This document shows positions 9,475 to 19,609 of a DNA stretch of 64,000 nucleotides, piece after piece. Below the pieces are notes generated by a model. The model did not search any database. It had not been told where the DNA came from and saw only the letters and a list, made by a program, of their open reading frames with translations. The translations under genes were made by a program, and so were the position numbers. Position 1 is the first letter of the stretch; each line of letters begins with the position of its first letter. Origin of the DNA: Apostichopus japonicus (taxonomy: Eukaryota; Echinodermata; Holothuroidea; Aspidochirotida; Stichopodidae); contig NC_092561.1 of NCBI RefSeq assembly GCF_037975245.1, positions 12,957,001-13,021,000 on the forward strand, in the 5' to 3' direction.

Positions 9475-11275
9475 ACTAAATATCTCAGTGTGGATAACTA
9501 CTGATAGAGAGCAATGAGATATCTCAGTGTGGATGACTACTGCTAGAGAGCAATGACATATCTCAATGTGGGTAACTACTGTCATAGAGCAATGAGCTAT
9601 CTCAGTGTGGGTAACTACTTTTACAGAGAGCAATTAGATATCTCAGTGTGGGTAACTACTTTTAGAGAGAGCAATGAGTTTCTCAGTGTCGGTGACTACT
9701 GTGACAGAGCAATGAGATATCTCAGTGTGGGTAATTACTGTTAGAGAGGAATGAGATATCTCTGTGTGGGTGACTACTTTTACAGAAAGAAATGATATAT
9801 CTCAGTGTGGGTGACTACTTTTACAGAAAGAAATGAAATATCTCAGTGTAGATAACTATTTTTACAGAACAATGAGATATCTCAGTGTGGGTAACTACTG
9901 TCACAGAGCAATGAGATATCTCAGTGTGGGTAACTACTGTCAGAGAGCAATGAGATATCTCAGTGTGGATGACTACTGTGACAGAGCAATGAGATATCTC
10001 AGTGTGGGTGACTACTGTGACAGAGAAATGAGATATCTCAGTGTGGGTAACTACTGTTACAGAGCAATGAGATATCTCAGTGTGGGTAACTACTGTTACA
10101 GAGCAATGAGATATCTCAGTGTGGATGGCTACTGTCAGAGAGCAATGAGATATCTCAGTGTGGATAACTACTGTCAGAGAGCAATGAGATATCTCAGTGT
10201 GGATAACTACTGTCAGAGAGCAATGAGATATCTCAGTGTGGATGACTACTGTGACAGAGCAATGAGATATCTCAGTGTGGGTGACTACTGTGACAGAGAA
10301 ATGAGATATCTCAGTGTGGGTAACTACTGTTACAGAGCAATGAGATATCTCAGTGTGGGTAACTACTGTTACAGAGCAATGAGATATCTCAGTGTGGATG
10401 GCTACTGTCAGAGAGCAATGAGATATCTCAGTGTGGATAACTACTGTCAGAGAGCAATGAGATATCTCAGTGTGGATAACTACTGTCAGAGAGCAATGAG
10501 ATATCTCAGTGTGGATAACTACTGTCAGAGAGCAATGAGATATCTCAGTGTGGGTAACTACTGTGACAGAGAAATGAGATATCTCAGTGTGGGTAACTAC
10601 TGTTACAGAGCAATGAGATATCTCAGTGTGGGTAACTACTGTTACAGAGCAATGAGATATCTCAGTGTGGATGGCTACTGTCAGAGAGCAATGAGATATC
10701 TCAGTGTGGATAACTACTGTCAGAGAGCAATGAGATATCTCAGTGTGGATAACTACTGTCAGAGAGCAATGAGATATCTCAGTGTGGATAACTACTTTTA
10801 CAGAGCAATGAGATATCTCAGTGTGGGTAACTACTGTTACAGAGCAATGAGATATCTCAGTGTGGGTAACTACTGTTACAGAGCAATGAGATATCTCAGT
10901 GTGGATGGCTACTGTCAGAGAGCAATGAGATATCTCAGTGTGGGTAACCACTGTTACAGAGCAATGAGATATCTCAGTGTGGATGGCTACTGTCAGAGAG
11001 CAATGAGATATCTCAGTGTGGATAACTACTGTCAGAGAGCAATGAGATATCTCAGTGTGGATAACTACTGTCAGAGAGCAATGAGATATCTCAGTGTGGA
11101 TAACTACTTTTACAGAGCAATGAGATATCTCAGTGTGGGTAACTACTGTTACAGAGCAATGAGATATCTCAGTGTGGGTAACTACTGTTACAGAGCAATG
11201 AGATATCTCAGTGTGGATAACTACTGTCAGAGAGCAATGAGATATCTCAGTGTGGATAACTACTTTTACAGTGGC
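9475..11275. repeat. Minisatellite, 39-bp unit, about 46 copies, with higher-order structure
   Basis: From 9833 there are 37 units of exactly 39 bp; upstream, 9475-9832 holds about nine decayed units of 38-41 bp. Each core unit contains the perfect palindrome GAGATATCTC followed by AGTGTGG; variation is confined to the second half. Read as codons on the plus strand the units give MRYLSVGNYCYRA-like 13-mers, and on the minus strand a different 13-mer, both open for about 500 codons. Every variable site I checked in the plus frame changes the amino acid (G/D, N/D/G, C/F, Y/Q/D/H, A/E), so there is no sign of selection for a protein. A seven-unit (273-bp) order repeats from 9950 and again from 10223, then in 6-8-unit variants. 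Confidence 0.93.
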
Positions 11276-11329
11276 AGTGAAATTCTTGTTAACATTTAGT
11301 TGACTTTTTGGCATATTTAGGGGCAATAC

Positions 11330-11792
11330 TGATGACGTTTAATTATATATATAATTTAATCTGAAAAGTGGTTGTAGATATTTCCTTTCAAAATTTAGGT
11401 CACAGGCTTCCTTTAAAGAAACTGAACAGGTCTTTCAAGGTTAATATTTGAGGCATGTACTATACGCGTACTTTGATGGTTAAACCGTATGTTTTACATG
11501 ATGAGATGATTAGAGACATACTTGACGCGACAAGAAGAAGACATTAAGAGTTTATACTTGTCGTTTGTTCCAACTCGTTACGAATCCGCTTAAGGTTAGT
11601 TCGCATTAAACTAATGATGTCGTATGACCAAAAGAATATTATATATGTTTCAAGAAGGATGTGGAACATTAACGATATTTCAACTTCGACGAAATGGCCT
11701 AATTTAGAATGAGTCATGGCAAAAAAAACCCCCAAAAAACAAACAAACAATTGTAGTAGATTTTAGTAAATTAACGACATTGGGTAATTTCA
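11330..11792. other. No gene recognised
   Basis: Short AT-rich spacer between the minisatellite and the hAT-like element. The minus-strand frame at 11544-11750 is hydrophobic with no family signature. Confidence 0.45.
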
Positions 11793-11800
11793 GTGTACAG

Positions 11801-12923
11801 CAGGCCTCGACAAATACGGTCGCCAACTCGCCAATGGCGACTAGAATTTTGCGCTCGACGCTCGACAATTTGGCGAATGGCTCATTCGCCCACCGCCTTT
11901 ATACGATAGGCTTACTATTAACTTGTGAGCCAATCAACAAAGGCATAATGTTAAACATCACAGTAGAATTATCAAGTGCACTGTTACAAGTATGTCCTAA
12001 GGAACAGCTCTGTTCACCAGTTCGAAACTAATTTGATACTAATCTCTCAAACCAAATGATGCACGAAAGGTGTAACCAAAATGGAAAACAACAAACTTGA
12101 ATAAATGCGTAACAACAACTGGGTACCTTGTGTTTACGATCGGTACAAATGAAAACAACGTAGTTATTACTATAAGAAAGGTTACTGCAGTGAACTTGAA
12201 GCTAGTCCAAATCGCATATTTGTTCAACGACCAATGTCAATGGGAGATAACTGTGTAAAATCGCTCACTATTTTTACGTACATTATGTACGGAGATTTTT
12301 CAGGTGCGGTGACTTTCTACGAAGTGTATTGATACGAACTGAACTTTCAAGGAAACAAACGTAAAATAATAGTTTTGCCGAAATAACATTACATTTATCG
12401 AAATGAACAACAGGATGTTATTGGATTAATTTTTAGTCCCAGAAAATTCATAATTCTCGAGACCTGACCAGTGAAAGCTGCAAGTCGGACACTCAGTAAT
12501 CATCGATAATAATAATTGTCAGTACCAAGCGTTAACTTGTTAACGATACTAACACATACAATGATACAATAGTCTGATGCCATGTCCAGTGAAAGTTACA
12601 GATGGTCAGCCATGCCATTGCTTATTTTTGTGGTCACTTTTACAAAGCAAGTCATAAACAATGTTTCATCGTTTTAAATGTTCATATATCATGTTGTAAA
12701 CACTTTTGACGAACACGATTTAAATATATAGATCGTTTTTGCTGTAAACAACTAACAGCAACACTATGTGGCGATATCCTAAGTAAGGCCATACTGCCTA
12801 GGCTTATATCAAACAAACACTTAGCCAGAAAAAATGGCGACTAAATTTAACGTTTTGGTGAGTAGAATTTTAGACTCGGCCGCCAGTTGGCGAGTAGTTT
12901 AAAAAACAATTTGTCGAGGCCTG
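11801..12923. mobile_element. hAT-like DNA transposon, 1123 bp, non-autonomous
   Basis: Perfect 15-bp terminal inverted repeats CAGGCCTCGACAAAT are flanked by a perfect 8-bp duplication GTGTACAG (11793-11800 and 12924-12931). Subterminal blocks also pair loosely (CGCCAACTCGCCAATGGCGA on the left; CGGCCGCCAGTTGGCGAG on the right). Eight-base duplications and CAG ends are the established hAT signature. Only short frames with no transposase motif are present, so it must be mobilised by an element elsewhere. Intact ends and duplication imply a fairly recent insertion. Confidence 0.88.
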
Positions 12924-13646
12924 GTGTACAGTACAGAATGTATTTTTACTTTGCATATAGGATATGCATACCAGGCGCGTATCCAGGATGATCTAACCCG
13001 GGGGGCGCGAATTACTATCTAAGCGGAGCGCCACCATCGGTTGGCGAGGAGCGTACAAGAAAATTTCTGGTTTTGATACCCCCCAGATCACCGGAAATGG
13101 CACTTCTCGGGCTTTGAAAATGAGCAACCAGATGTACACTTTTGCCTGAGAACCAAGTATTTCCCAAAAGTTTTTTCCATCCATAACCTTTTTGAAGATT
13201 GTCACCAGTCACACATTATGTTCGACCTCATTGCATGTCCTATGGATCATTGCTTTTGTAGGTTATTCTACGTCACGGCCCACAATATCCGAAAGCCCCA
13301 CTTTTCAAGGTTTTAAGCCCATTACTTGTTGAGAATTTGAAAATTCACTTTTCTCGTGAATAAAATCACTTGAAAACATACCCATAATGTTGCACAAAAT
13401 TCAATCTATAGACAACCAATATAGATAAACCTCCTTGAACCCCTAACAGACAGGTCAAAATTGAACGAGTAGAGGAAAGTATAATGAAGAATGTTGGTGA
13501 GGAAATTTTCGAAAATTCCGACACAGTTAATTTATTGGTGTAGGAATAGTAAAACCTCTTATAATGGCTTTCACAAAACTTCGTTAAGGAACAGAAAAAT
13601 AGCAGATATTTCCGATATCAGGTATATCGAAACCGAACACTTCACT

Positions 13647-14057
13647 CATAGGCGTAGGTCCCGTAGGAGGCGGGGGCTGCAGCCCCCCCCCCCCCAATTG
13701 TTTTCCCATTTTTTCGGGCACCTACTGGAAGAAAAATAAATAGCAACGAATAGCTTAAAATGATCTCCTTGGTAATTTAAATAAAGTTCTAAGCTTGGCC
13801 GACATTACTACTGTAAAAGAGAGTTTTGACATAAATGGATCTGTATGCTTTTTCTCCATCTACATAAGACATTTGGTTGTTTACATTAGCATCCGGCGGT
13901 ATACTGTGGAACTTTCACGGACCGTGCAGTACACGATGCCATACAATGTAATGACCGATCTTGCCTTTATGATATTGGCATCGACATGTTGAATTTTGGC
14001 TTTTTTTTCGGGCAAGTCATTACAGCCCCCAAATCCAATCTGGCTCCTACGCCTTTG
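13647..14057. mobile_element. hAT-type MITE, second family, copy D
   Basis: Starts CATAGGCGTAGG and ends with the complement of CAAAGGCGTAGGAGCC. Flanking 8-mers ACTTCACT and ACTACACA agree at 6 of 8 positions. It is clearly homologous to the element at 34117-34582: both contain GGCACCTACTG, GAAAAATAAAT, GATCTCCTTGG or CAATCTCCTTGG, AAATAAAGTTCTAA and TCGGGCAAGTC. No coding capacity. Confidence 0.72.
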
Positions 14058-14582
14058 ACTACACACATTGACAGTTTTTGAGGCTGTTCATCGTGGAACA
14101 TGAATTTCAATGCTCATTGAAATGATGTTATATCTGCTCTTTACTTTACAAATTCGAACAGGCGTGTAGCGAGTAATTGCCAAGGGAGGGCGAAGCCTGT
14201 AGGCAAACTATGAGTTGGAGCGAAGCGTACAAGAAAAATTTTGGCCGAAAATGCCTCCCAGATCGCTGGAAATGACACTTCCCAGGCCTTGTAAGTTGCA
14301 TCTAAGCATTGTCTATTTTGAAATTACTAGCGATGTCATAAAGAAAATTTGCTCGGGGGGGGGGGGCGGTCGCCCCCTTCCCGAAATGCGTTATGTTCCC
14401 CGACGACTCGGTCGAGTTCAAGTACATTAGTGAGAGAGGAAAAACGGCAACGTCAAAAATGGAGTTGTCGGGGTAAGGGGTAGGGTGAGGCGCACACCCC
14501 CTGCGTAATCCTTGATCTGTCACTGGCTACCCTGTGTATGTAATAGGGATCTTTCTCTTCCCGAGGTCTTGGCTATCTTCTA

Positions 14583-14697
14583 CTCCCTCCTTTTCTCTCT
14601 TTTTTCCTTTTCTTTTCCCTTCCTTCCTCTCCTCCTTTTCTTTTTTCCTCTCCTTTTCCCTTTTTTCTTCTCTTTTTTTTTCTCTCCTCTTTTCCTT
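14583..14697 (+). repeat. 115-nt uninterrupted polypyrimidine tract
   Basis: Every base from 14583 to 14697 on the plus strand is C or T, mixing CTCC, TTTC and CCTT blocks. It lies just inside the right terminus of the composite element. Long mirror-like polypurine/polypyrimidine tracts can form intramolecular triplexes. The frames through it (a Lys/Glu/Arg-rich one and its Ser/Phe-rich counterpart) are low complexity and not coding. Confidence 0.9.
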
Positions 14698-14904
14698 ACC
14701 CGGGGGGCGCGCGCCCCCAACGCCCCCCTGGATACGCACCTGCATACTTATAGAAGGAAATGTCTAAGGGCCGATCAAGGTACATTAAAACGCTTCTTGC
14801 AAAATGTTTACATCCGTAGATTGTTTAAAAATATAGCATCCCGATTATTGCGTGACAGCTGTGAAAAGCAGTCACATGAGTACTTCTAACGTTATACATA
14901 GCGT

Positions 14905-15600
14905 GTCTTCCTTGTGTATGTGACGTAACGTGTATAATATTATCCTCTTTCCTTGTATATCTTATATAACGTTCCTTCCCTGTATACGTAACTTCCCTTC
15001 CTTGTTTATATAACGTCCCTTCCTTGTTTATATGACGTTCCTTCCTTGTTTATGTGACGTGTCTTCCCTGTATATGTAACGTCCCTTCCTTGTTTATATA
15101 ACGTTCCTTCCTTGTTTATGTGACGTGTCTTCCCTGTAATATGTAACGTTCCTTCCTTGTGTAGGTGACGTGTCATCCCTGTAAATATGAGGTTTCTTAC
15201 TTGTATTCTTGACGTCTTTGATTTGTAAATGTGACGTCCCTTCCTTGTTGTGTTACATTACACGTGGCGTGTCTTTCCTGTTTATATTTGGTTTCCTCCT
15301 TGCACATAGTTCCACGTGCATGTAGTGTATACATGTTGCACATCCTCGTATTTTGACGTGTTTTCCTAGTATGTGTGACGTGACGTATTGTATATATTAC
15401 GCTTCTTCCAATCATATGTGCTGTTTATTCCGTGTATATGATACGCCACTTCCTTACATATCTTAAGCTCCTCCCTCCTATATGTGACGTTCTTTCCTTG
15501 TCATGTGACGTGTATTGACGTGTCTTGTATACGTTGTCATGTATTTTGTTTATGTATAGGTGCACGTACCTTCCTAGCGTAGGCCTTGATGACGTTATCT
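14905..15600. repeat. Degenerate tandem repeat, about 22-bp unit, TGACGT-rich
   Basis: Units such as ACGTCCCTTCCTTGTTTATA, followed by a short T/G/A spacer and another ACGT, recur about every 22 bp. The best-preserved stretch is 14970-15180; the array decays towards 15600. Each unit carries GACGT or AACGT next to TTCCTTG, so CRE-like half sites recur regularly. Confidence 0.78.
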
Positions 15601-15604
15601 CCAT

Positions 15605-16185
15605 ATAACGTGTCTTCCATGCATATTTGCACATGTAGTGATTGAAATCATCTGTTTGCGGTTTATTGCTGAATTGTGCAAACTTGATGTGTCAACATCA
15701 GCCAGATTTCCTGTTTTTGTTACTAAAGATAGACGTTCATTGTCTAAGGATAGTTTTATGCATGTTACGTTTATTTTCAAAATATTTATGGTACCGGTGA
15801 AATAGATATCATCGCCACGCCAACTGAAGCATGATGTAAATTTGATTTATCCGCAGAGGAATCTTGAAATCCGACAAAAAACAACAAGAAATGCAAAACA
15901 TATTTCGATGCACAGTACAGGAGACCCATTGACATACATTTTTGAAATAGCTGGTGGCTAATTTGGAATAAGGTTTAACGCAACGATTTGTTGAATCCGT
16001 ATCAAGAAACCAGGTCACATAATAGTAGTTACATTGGAAAATATTCTCTTTAGAACACATTCTATGAAATAAAAATATCATTTTTAATTATAAAGACTAA
16101 TTAACATTAATACTTTTTTTCTATACAATCAAGCATTACTTGACAGACAAAATGTAATCAAAATAAATTTCAACGGACATGTTTG
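15605..16185. other. No gene recognised
   Basis: AT-rich; the 90-residue minus-strand frame at 15809-16081 has no recognisable domain and no splice support. Confidence 0.45.
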
Positions 16186-16193
16186 CTTCAAGG

Positions 16194-16652
16194 CCAGGGT
16201 TCCCAAATTGGGGTGCATGGACCCCCAGGGGTGTGTTAGTCCATCCCAGGGGGTTCGTGAGACGTTTCTGAAAGTCAAAACTAGGTTACCTTTTGTTGAA
16301 CTAAAATATGATATATCAAATAATTTAGTATTGTACAAAATGACAAACTCTTTTCGCGTTCCATACGCATATGATAAGAAACAGAAGCATCCGTCTCATC
16401 GTATGTGATGGGTGATCGATGCGTAATACAATTCGTGATCTGATCTTAAAGTTTCCAAATAAATATTTGTTCATCTCTTGTTTTTTTCATTACAATATTA
16501 CAATATTACACTATGAACTTGATCTTTCACGAAGCACTGTTATGCGTATTATAGTATAATAGTGACTCAGATCGAGTCTCGAAAAGTTGGGGTTTCGTGG
16601 ACAACTCTGACACCCACAGGGGGTTCGTGGGGATAAAGTTAGGGAAACCCTG
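16194..16652. mobile_element. Charlie-like hAT MITE, about 459 bp
   Basis: Ends CAGGGTTCCCAAATTGGGG and the complement of the right end CAGGGTTTCCCTAACTTT. The direct repeat CTTCAAGG flanks it (16186-16193 and 16653-16660), an 8-bp hAT duplication. The left subterminal block (GCATGGACCCCCAGGGG, then CCCAGGGGGTTCGTGAGA) has the style of hAT-Charlie MITEs common in animal genomes. The interior is AT-rich and non-coding. Age is moderate: TIRs differ but the duplication is intact. Confidence 0.82.
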
Positions 16653-16660
16653 CTTCAAGG

Positions 16661-17020
16661 TATGACAGGAGTACGTTGGTTAACATTGTTCTTGAAATTA
16701 TTATTTTTAGTGGCTTTTTCGCCAGTAACAAATGAACTGAAAGTACACTGCGCCTTCGTCATTACCACCAATTACCAAGCTCTTTATTAAACAAATATAA
16801 ACGAATGAGTTTGATAATTTATTCATTTTTCTTTAATAACGTGAACTTTTATCGCTTTAATAATAGATTTGTTTTGAAGCTTCAACAAGTCTATGTGACG
16901 TTGATTCATCACTGTTGGGTATGCTAACGGGTTTAAGGGCGCCACTGCTTCAAGCTGTCTGAACTAATCCAATGATTTACCCCTTTTCGTGATATTATTC
17001 ACACCGTTATAATTTCGAAT
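16661..17020. other. No gene recognised
   Basis: AT-rich spacer between the MITE and the satellite block. Confidence 0.45.
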
Positions 17021-17655
17021 GGTTCATTGTTTACTGATGCTGTAGGATGTTAATTAATCAATCAATTAATCAATCAATCATTTTCACACCGACGCATAAA
17101 TTACCCTAAATGTCATTCTCCTGAAACCAATAAGTAATCGATATATAGGTAAAGTAAATACATAATCTACATATTTATTGTGTATTTTCATTTCCTATCC
17201 GTTTTTATTTTCTATAAAAAGAAAGAAAAACATCGATGTATTGAGTTTCGATTTAGTAACTGAGAGCAGTTATTAGTTATAGCATCAATACACATGATTA
17301 TCTATAGTTAAATTTAACGGGAATGTTATTACTTATGGTATCAATACACATGATTATCTATAGTTAAATTTAACGGGAATGTTATTAGTTATAGCATCAA
17401 TACACATGATTATCTATAGTTAAATTTAACGAGAATGTTATTAGTGATATCATCAATAACACATGATTATCTATAGTTAAATTTAACGAGAATTTTATTA
17501 GTTATAGCATCAATACACATGATTATCTATAGTTAAATTTAACGAGAATTTTATTAGTTATATCATCAATACACATGATTATCTATACTTAAATTTAACG
17601 AGAATGTTATTAGTTATAGCATCAATACACATGATTATCTATAGTTAAATTTAAT
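17021..17655. repeat. 635-bp segmental duplication, copy 1, including seven satellite units
   Basis: Begins GGTTCATTGTTTACTGATGC. Its first 248 bp recur essentially unchanged 635 bp downstream from 17656. It contains TTAATTAATCAATCAATTAA and then, from 17269, about seven units of a 56-bp satellite. The duplication boundary falls inside a satellite unit, as expected for unequal exchange between misaligned units. Confidence 0.9.
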
Positions 17656-17903
17656 GGTTCATTGTTTACTGATGCTGTAGGATGTTAATTAATCAATCAA
17701 TTAATCAATCAATCATTTTCACACCGACGCATAAATTACCCTAAATGTCATTCTCCTGAAACCAATAAGTAATCGATATATAGGTAAAGTAAATACATAA
17801 TCTACATATTTATTGTGTATTTTCATTTCCTATCCGTTTTTATTTTCTATAAAAAGAAAGAAAAACATCGATGTATTGAGTTTCGATTTAGTAACTGAGA
17901 GCA
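17656..17903. repeat. 635-bp segmental duplication, non-satellite part of copy 2
   Basis: Matches 17021-17268 with no differences that I noticed by eye. The near-identity implies a recent event or ongoing homogenisation. Confidence 0.9.
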
Positions 17904-19057
17904 GTTATTAGTTATAGCATCAATACACATGATTATCTATAGTTAAATTTAACGGGAATGTTATTACTTATGGTATCAATACACATGATTATCTATAGTT
18001 AAATTTAACGAGAATTTTATTAGTTATAGCATCAATACACATGATTATCTATAGTTAAATTTAACGAGAATTTTATTAGTTATATCATCAATACACATGA
18101 TTATCTATACTTAAATTTAACGAGAATGTTATTAGTTATAGCATCAATACACATGATTATCTATAGTTAAATTTAACGGGAATGTTATTACTTATGGTAT
18201 CAATACACATGATTATCTATAGTTAAATTTAACGGGAATGTTATTACTTATGGTATCAATACACATGATTATCTATAGTTAAATTTAACGGGAATGTTAT
18301 TACTTATGGTATCAATACACATGATTATCTATAGTTAAATTTAACGGGAATGTTATTACTTATGGTATCAATACACATGATTATCTATAGTTAAATTTAA
18401 CGGGAATGTTATTAGTTATAGCATCAATAAACATGATTATCTATAGTTAAATTTAACGAGAATGTTATTAGTTATAGCATCAATACACATGATTATCTAT
18501 AGTTAAATTTAACGGGAATGTTATTACTTATGGTATCAATACACATGATTATCTATAGTTAAATTTAACGAGAATTTTATTAGTTATAGCATCAATACAC
18601 ATGATTATCTATAGTTAAATTTAACGGGAATGTTATTACTTATGGTATCAGTACACATGATTATCTATAGTTAAATTTAACGGGAATGTTATTACTTATG
18701 GTATCAATACACATGATTATCTATAGTTAAATTTAACGGGAATGTTATTAGTTATAGCATCAATAAACATGATTATCTATAGTTAAATTTAACGAGAATG
18801 TTATTAGTTATAGCATCAATAAACATGATTATCTATAGTTAAATTTAACGAGAATGTTATTAGTTATAGCATCAATAAACATGATTATCTATAGTTAAAT
18901 TTTACGGGAATGTTATTACTCATGGTATCAATACACATGATTATCTATAGTTAAATTTAACGAGAATGTTATTAGTTATAGCATCAATAAACATGATTAT
19001 CTATAGTTAAATTTAACGAGAATGTTATTAGTTATAGCATCAATACACATGATTATC
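17904..19057. repeat. 56-bp satellite, about 20 units
   Basis: Each 56-bp unit contains ATCAATACACATGATTATCT, then ATAGTTAAATTTAACG (itself holding the palindrome GTTAAATTTAAC). Units fall into types: GGGAATGTTATTACTTATGG, GAGAATGTTATTAGTTATAG and GAGAATTTTATT. The types occur in blocks, showing expansion by multi-unit duplication. The array stops in mid-unit at 19057, where a different repeat begins. Confidence 0.93.
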
Positions 19058-19345
19058 ACATGATAAAAAATAAACAAGCGAATATTTTTAACAACGACAT
19101 ACTGCTATATTTCGGAGTGGTCACCACTCCATCGTCAGGCAATTGTACAAGATCAATTAAATACAAGGGCTAATATACATCCAAAGACGACAATAGTGAT
19201 AAGCATGAGTGATTTTTAAACTAGGAATGATTGGAACAACCAGCAATTTTTTTATATATTTTTTTTAGTGAATATTTTTAACTTAGGAATGAATAGAACA
19301 ACCAGCAATAAAAAGTAAATAGGGATTAGAATAGCTCCAACCCGT
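19058..19345 (-). mobile_element. Possible Penelope-like retroelement relic
   Basis: This stretch holds the hammerhead-like motif at 19108-19140. It also has two local direct copies of GGAATGANTNGAACAACCAG (about 19222 and 19284), each followed by CAAT, and two copies of GTGAATATTTTTAAC-like sequence (19078 and 19268). Hammerhead motifs in terminal repeats are known from Penelope-like elements. No reverse transcriptase frame is present, so the assignment is inference. Confidence 0.3.
19108..19140 (-). ncRNA. Hammerhead-ribozyme-like core
   Basis: Read on the minus strand: CTGACGA (19138-19132), a hairpin made of GGAGTGGTGACCACTCC (8-bp arms), then GAAA (19113-19110). This is the order of the conserved hammerhead core: CUGANGA, stem II, GAAA. 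One extra unpaired base lies between CTGACGA and the stem, and the base after GAAA is T, so catalytic activity is doubtful. Confidence 0.35.
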
Positions 19346-19463
19346 AGCTTGCTACATTTCAGTACAGTGTGCCACTATTGGTAATGAACCCCAGTGGTTC
19401 AGGAGGAAGATTAGAGTCTCCTAATAAAAGACTTAAAAGGCCTTAAAAGACTGCTGATATATG

Positions 19464-19602
<139 letters not shown>

Positions 19603-19609
19603 AGCACGC

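Larger units (their letters stand above)
12972..14742. mobile_element. Composite DNA transposon with nested insertions
   Basis: Left end CAGGCGCGTATCCAGG and right-end complement CAGGTGCGTATCCAGG form 16-bp TIRs with one mismatch. The direct repeat TGCATAC flanks both ends, overlapping the TIR boundary slightly, so exact termini are uncertain by one or two bases. Segments near 13020-13110 (containing GCGGAGCGCCACCATCGG) and 14215-14290 (containing GGAGCGAAGCGTACAAGAAA) are two related copies of a dispersed sequence also seen at 25470-25550. A 411-bp MITE is nested at 13647-14057 and the right end carries a long polypyrimidine tract. The open frames at 12993-13212 and 14302-14523 are translations of the element. 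Confidence 0.6.

Noticed and set aside
9821-11326. Open frames of about 490-500 codons on both strands
   Set aside because: They arise from a 39-bp stop-free tandem unit; variable sites all change the amino acid and edge units carry stops and frameshifts. No promoter or splice evidence beyond a lone TATA-like string.
14512-14889. 125-codon frame through the pyrimidine tract
   Set aside because: Low-complexity Phe/Ser/Leu or Lys/Glu/Arg sequence from a simple C/T tract and transposon end.
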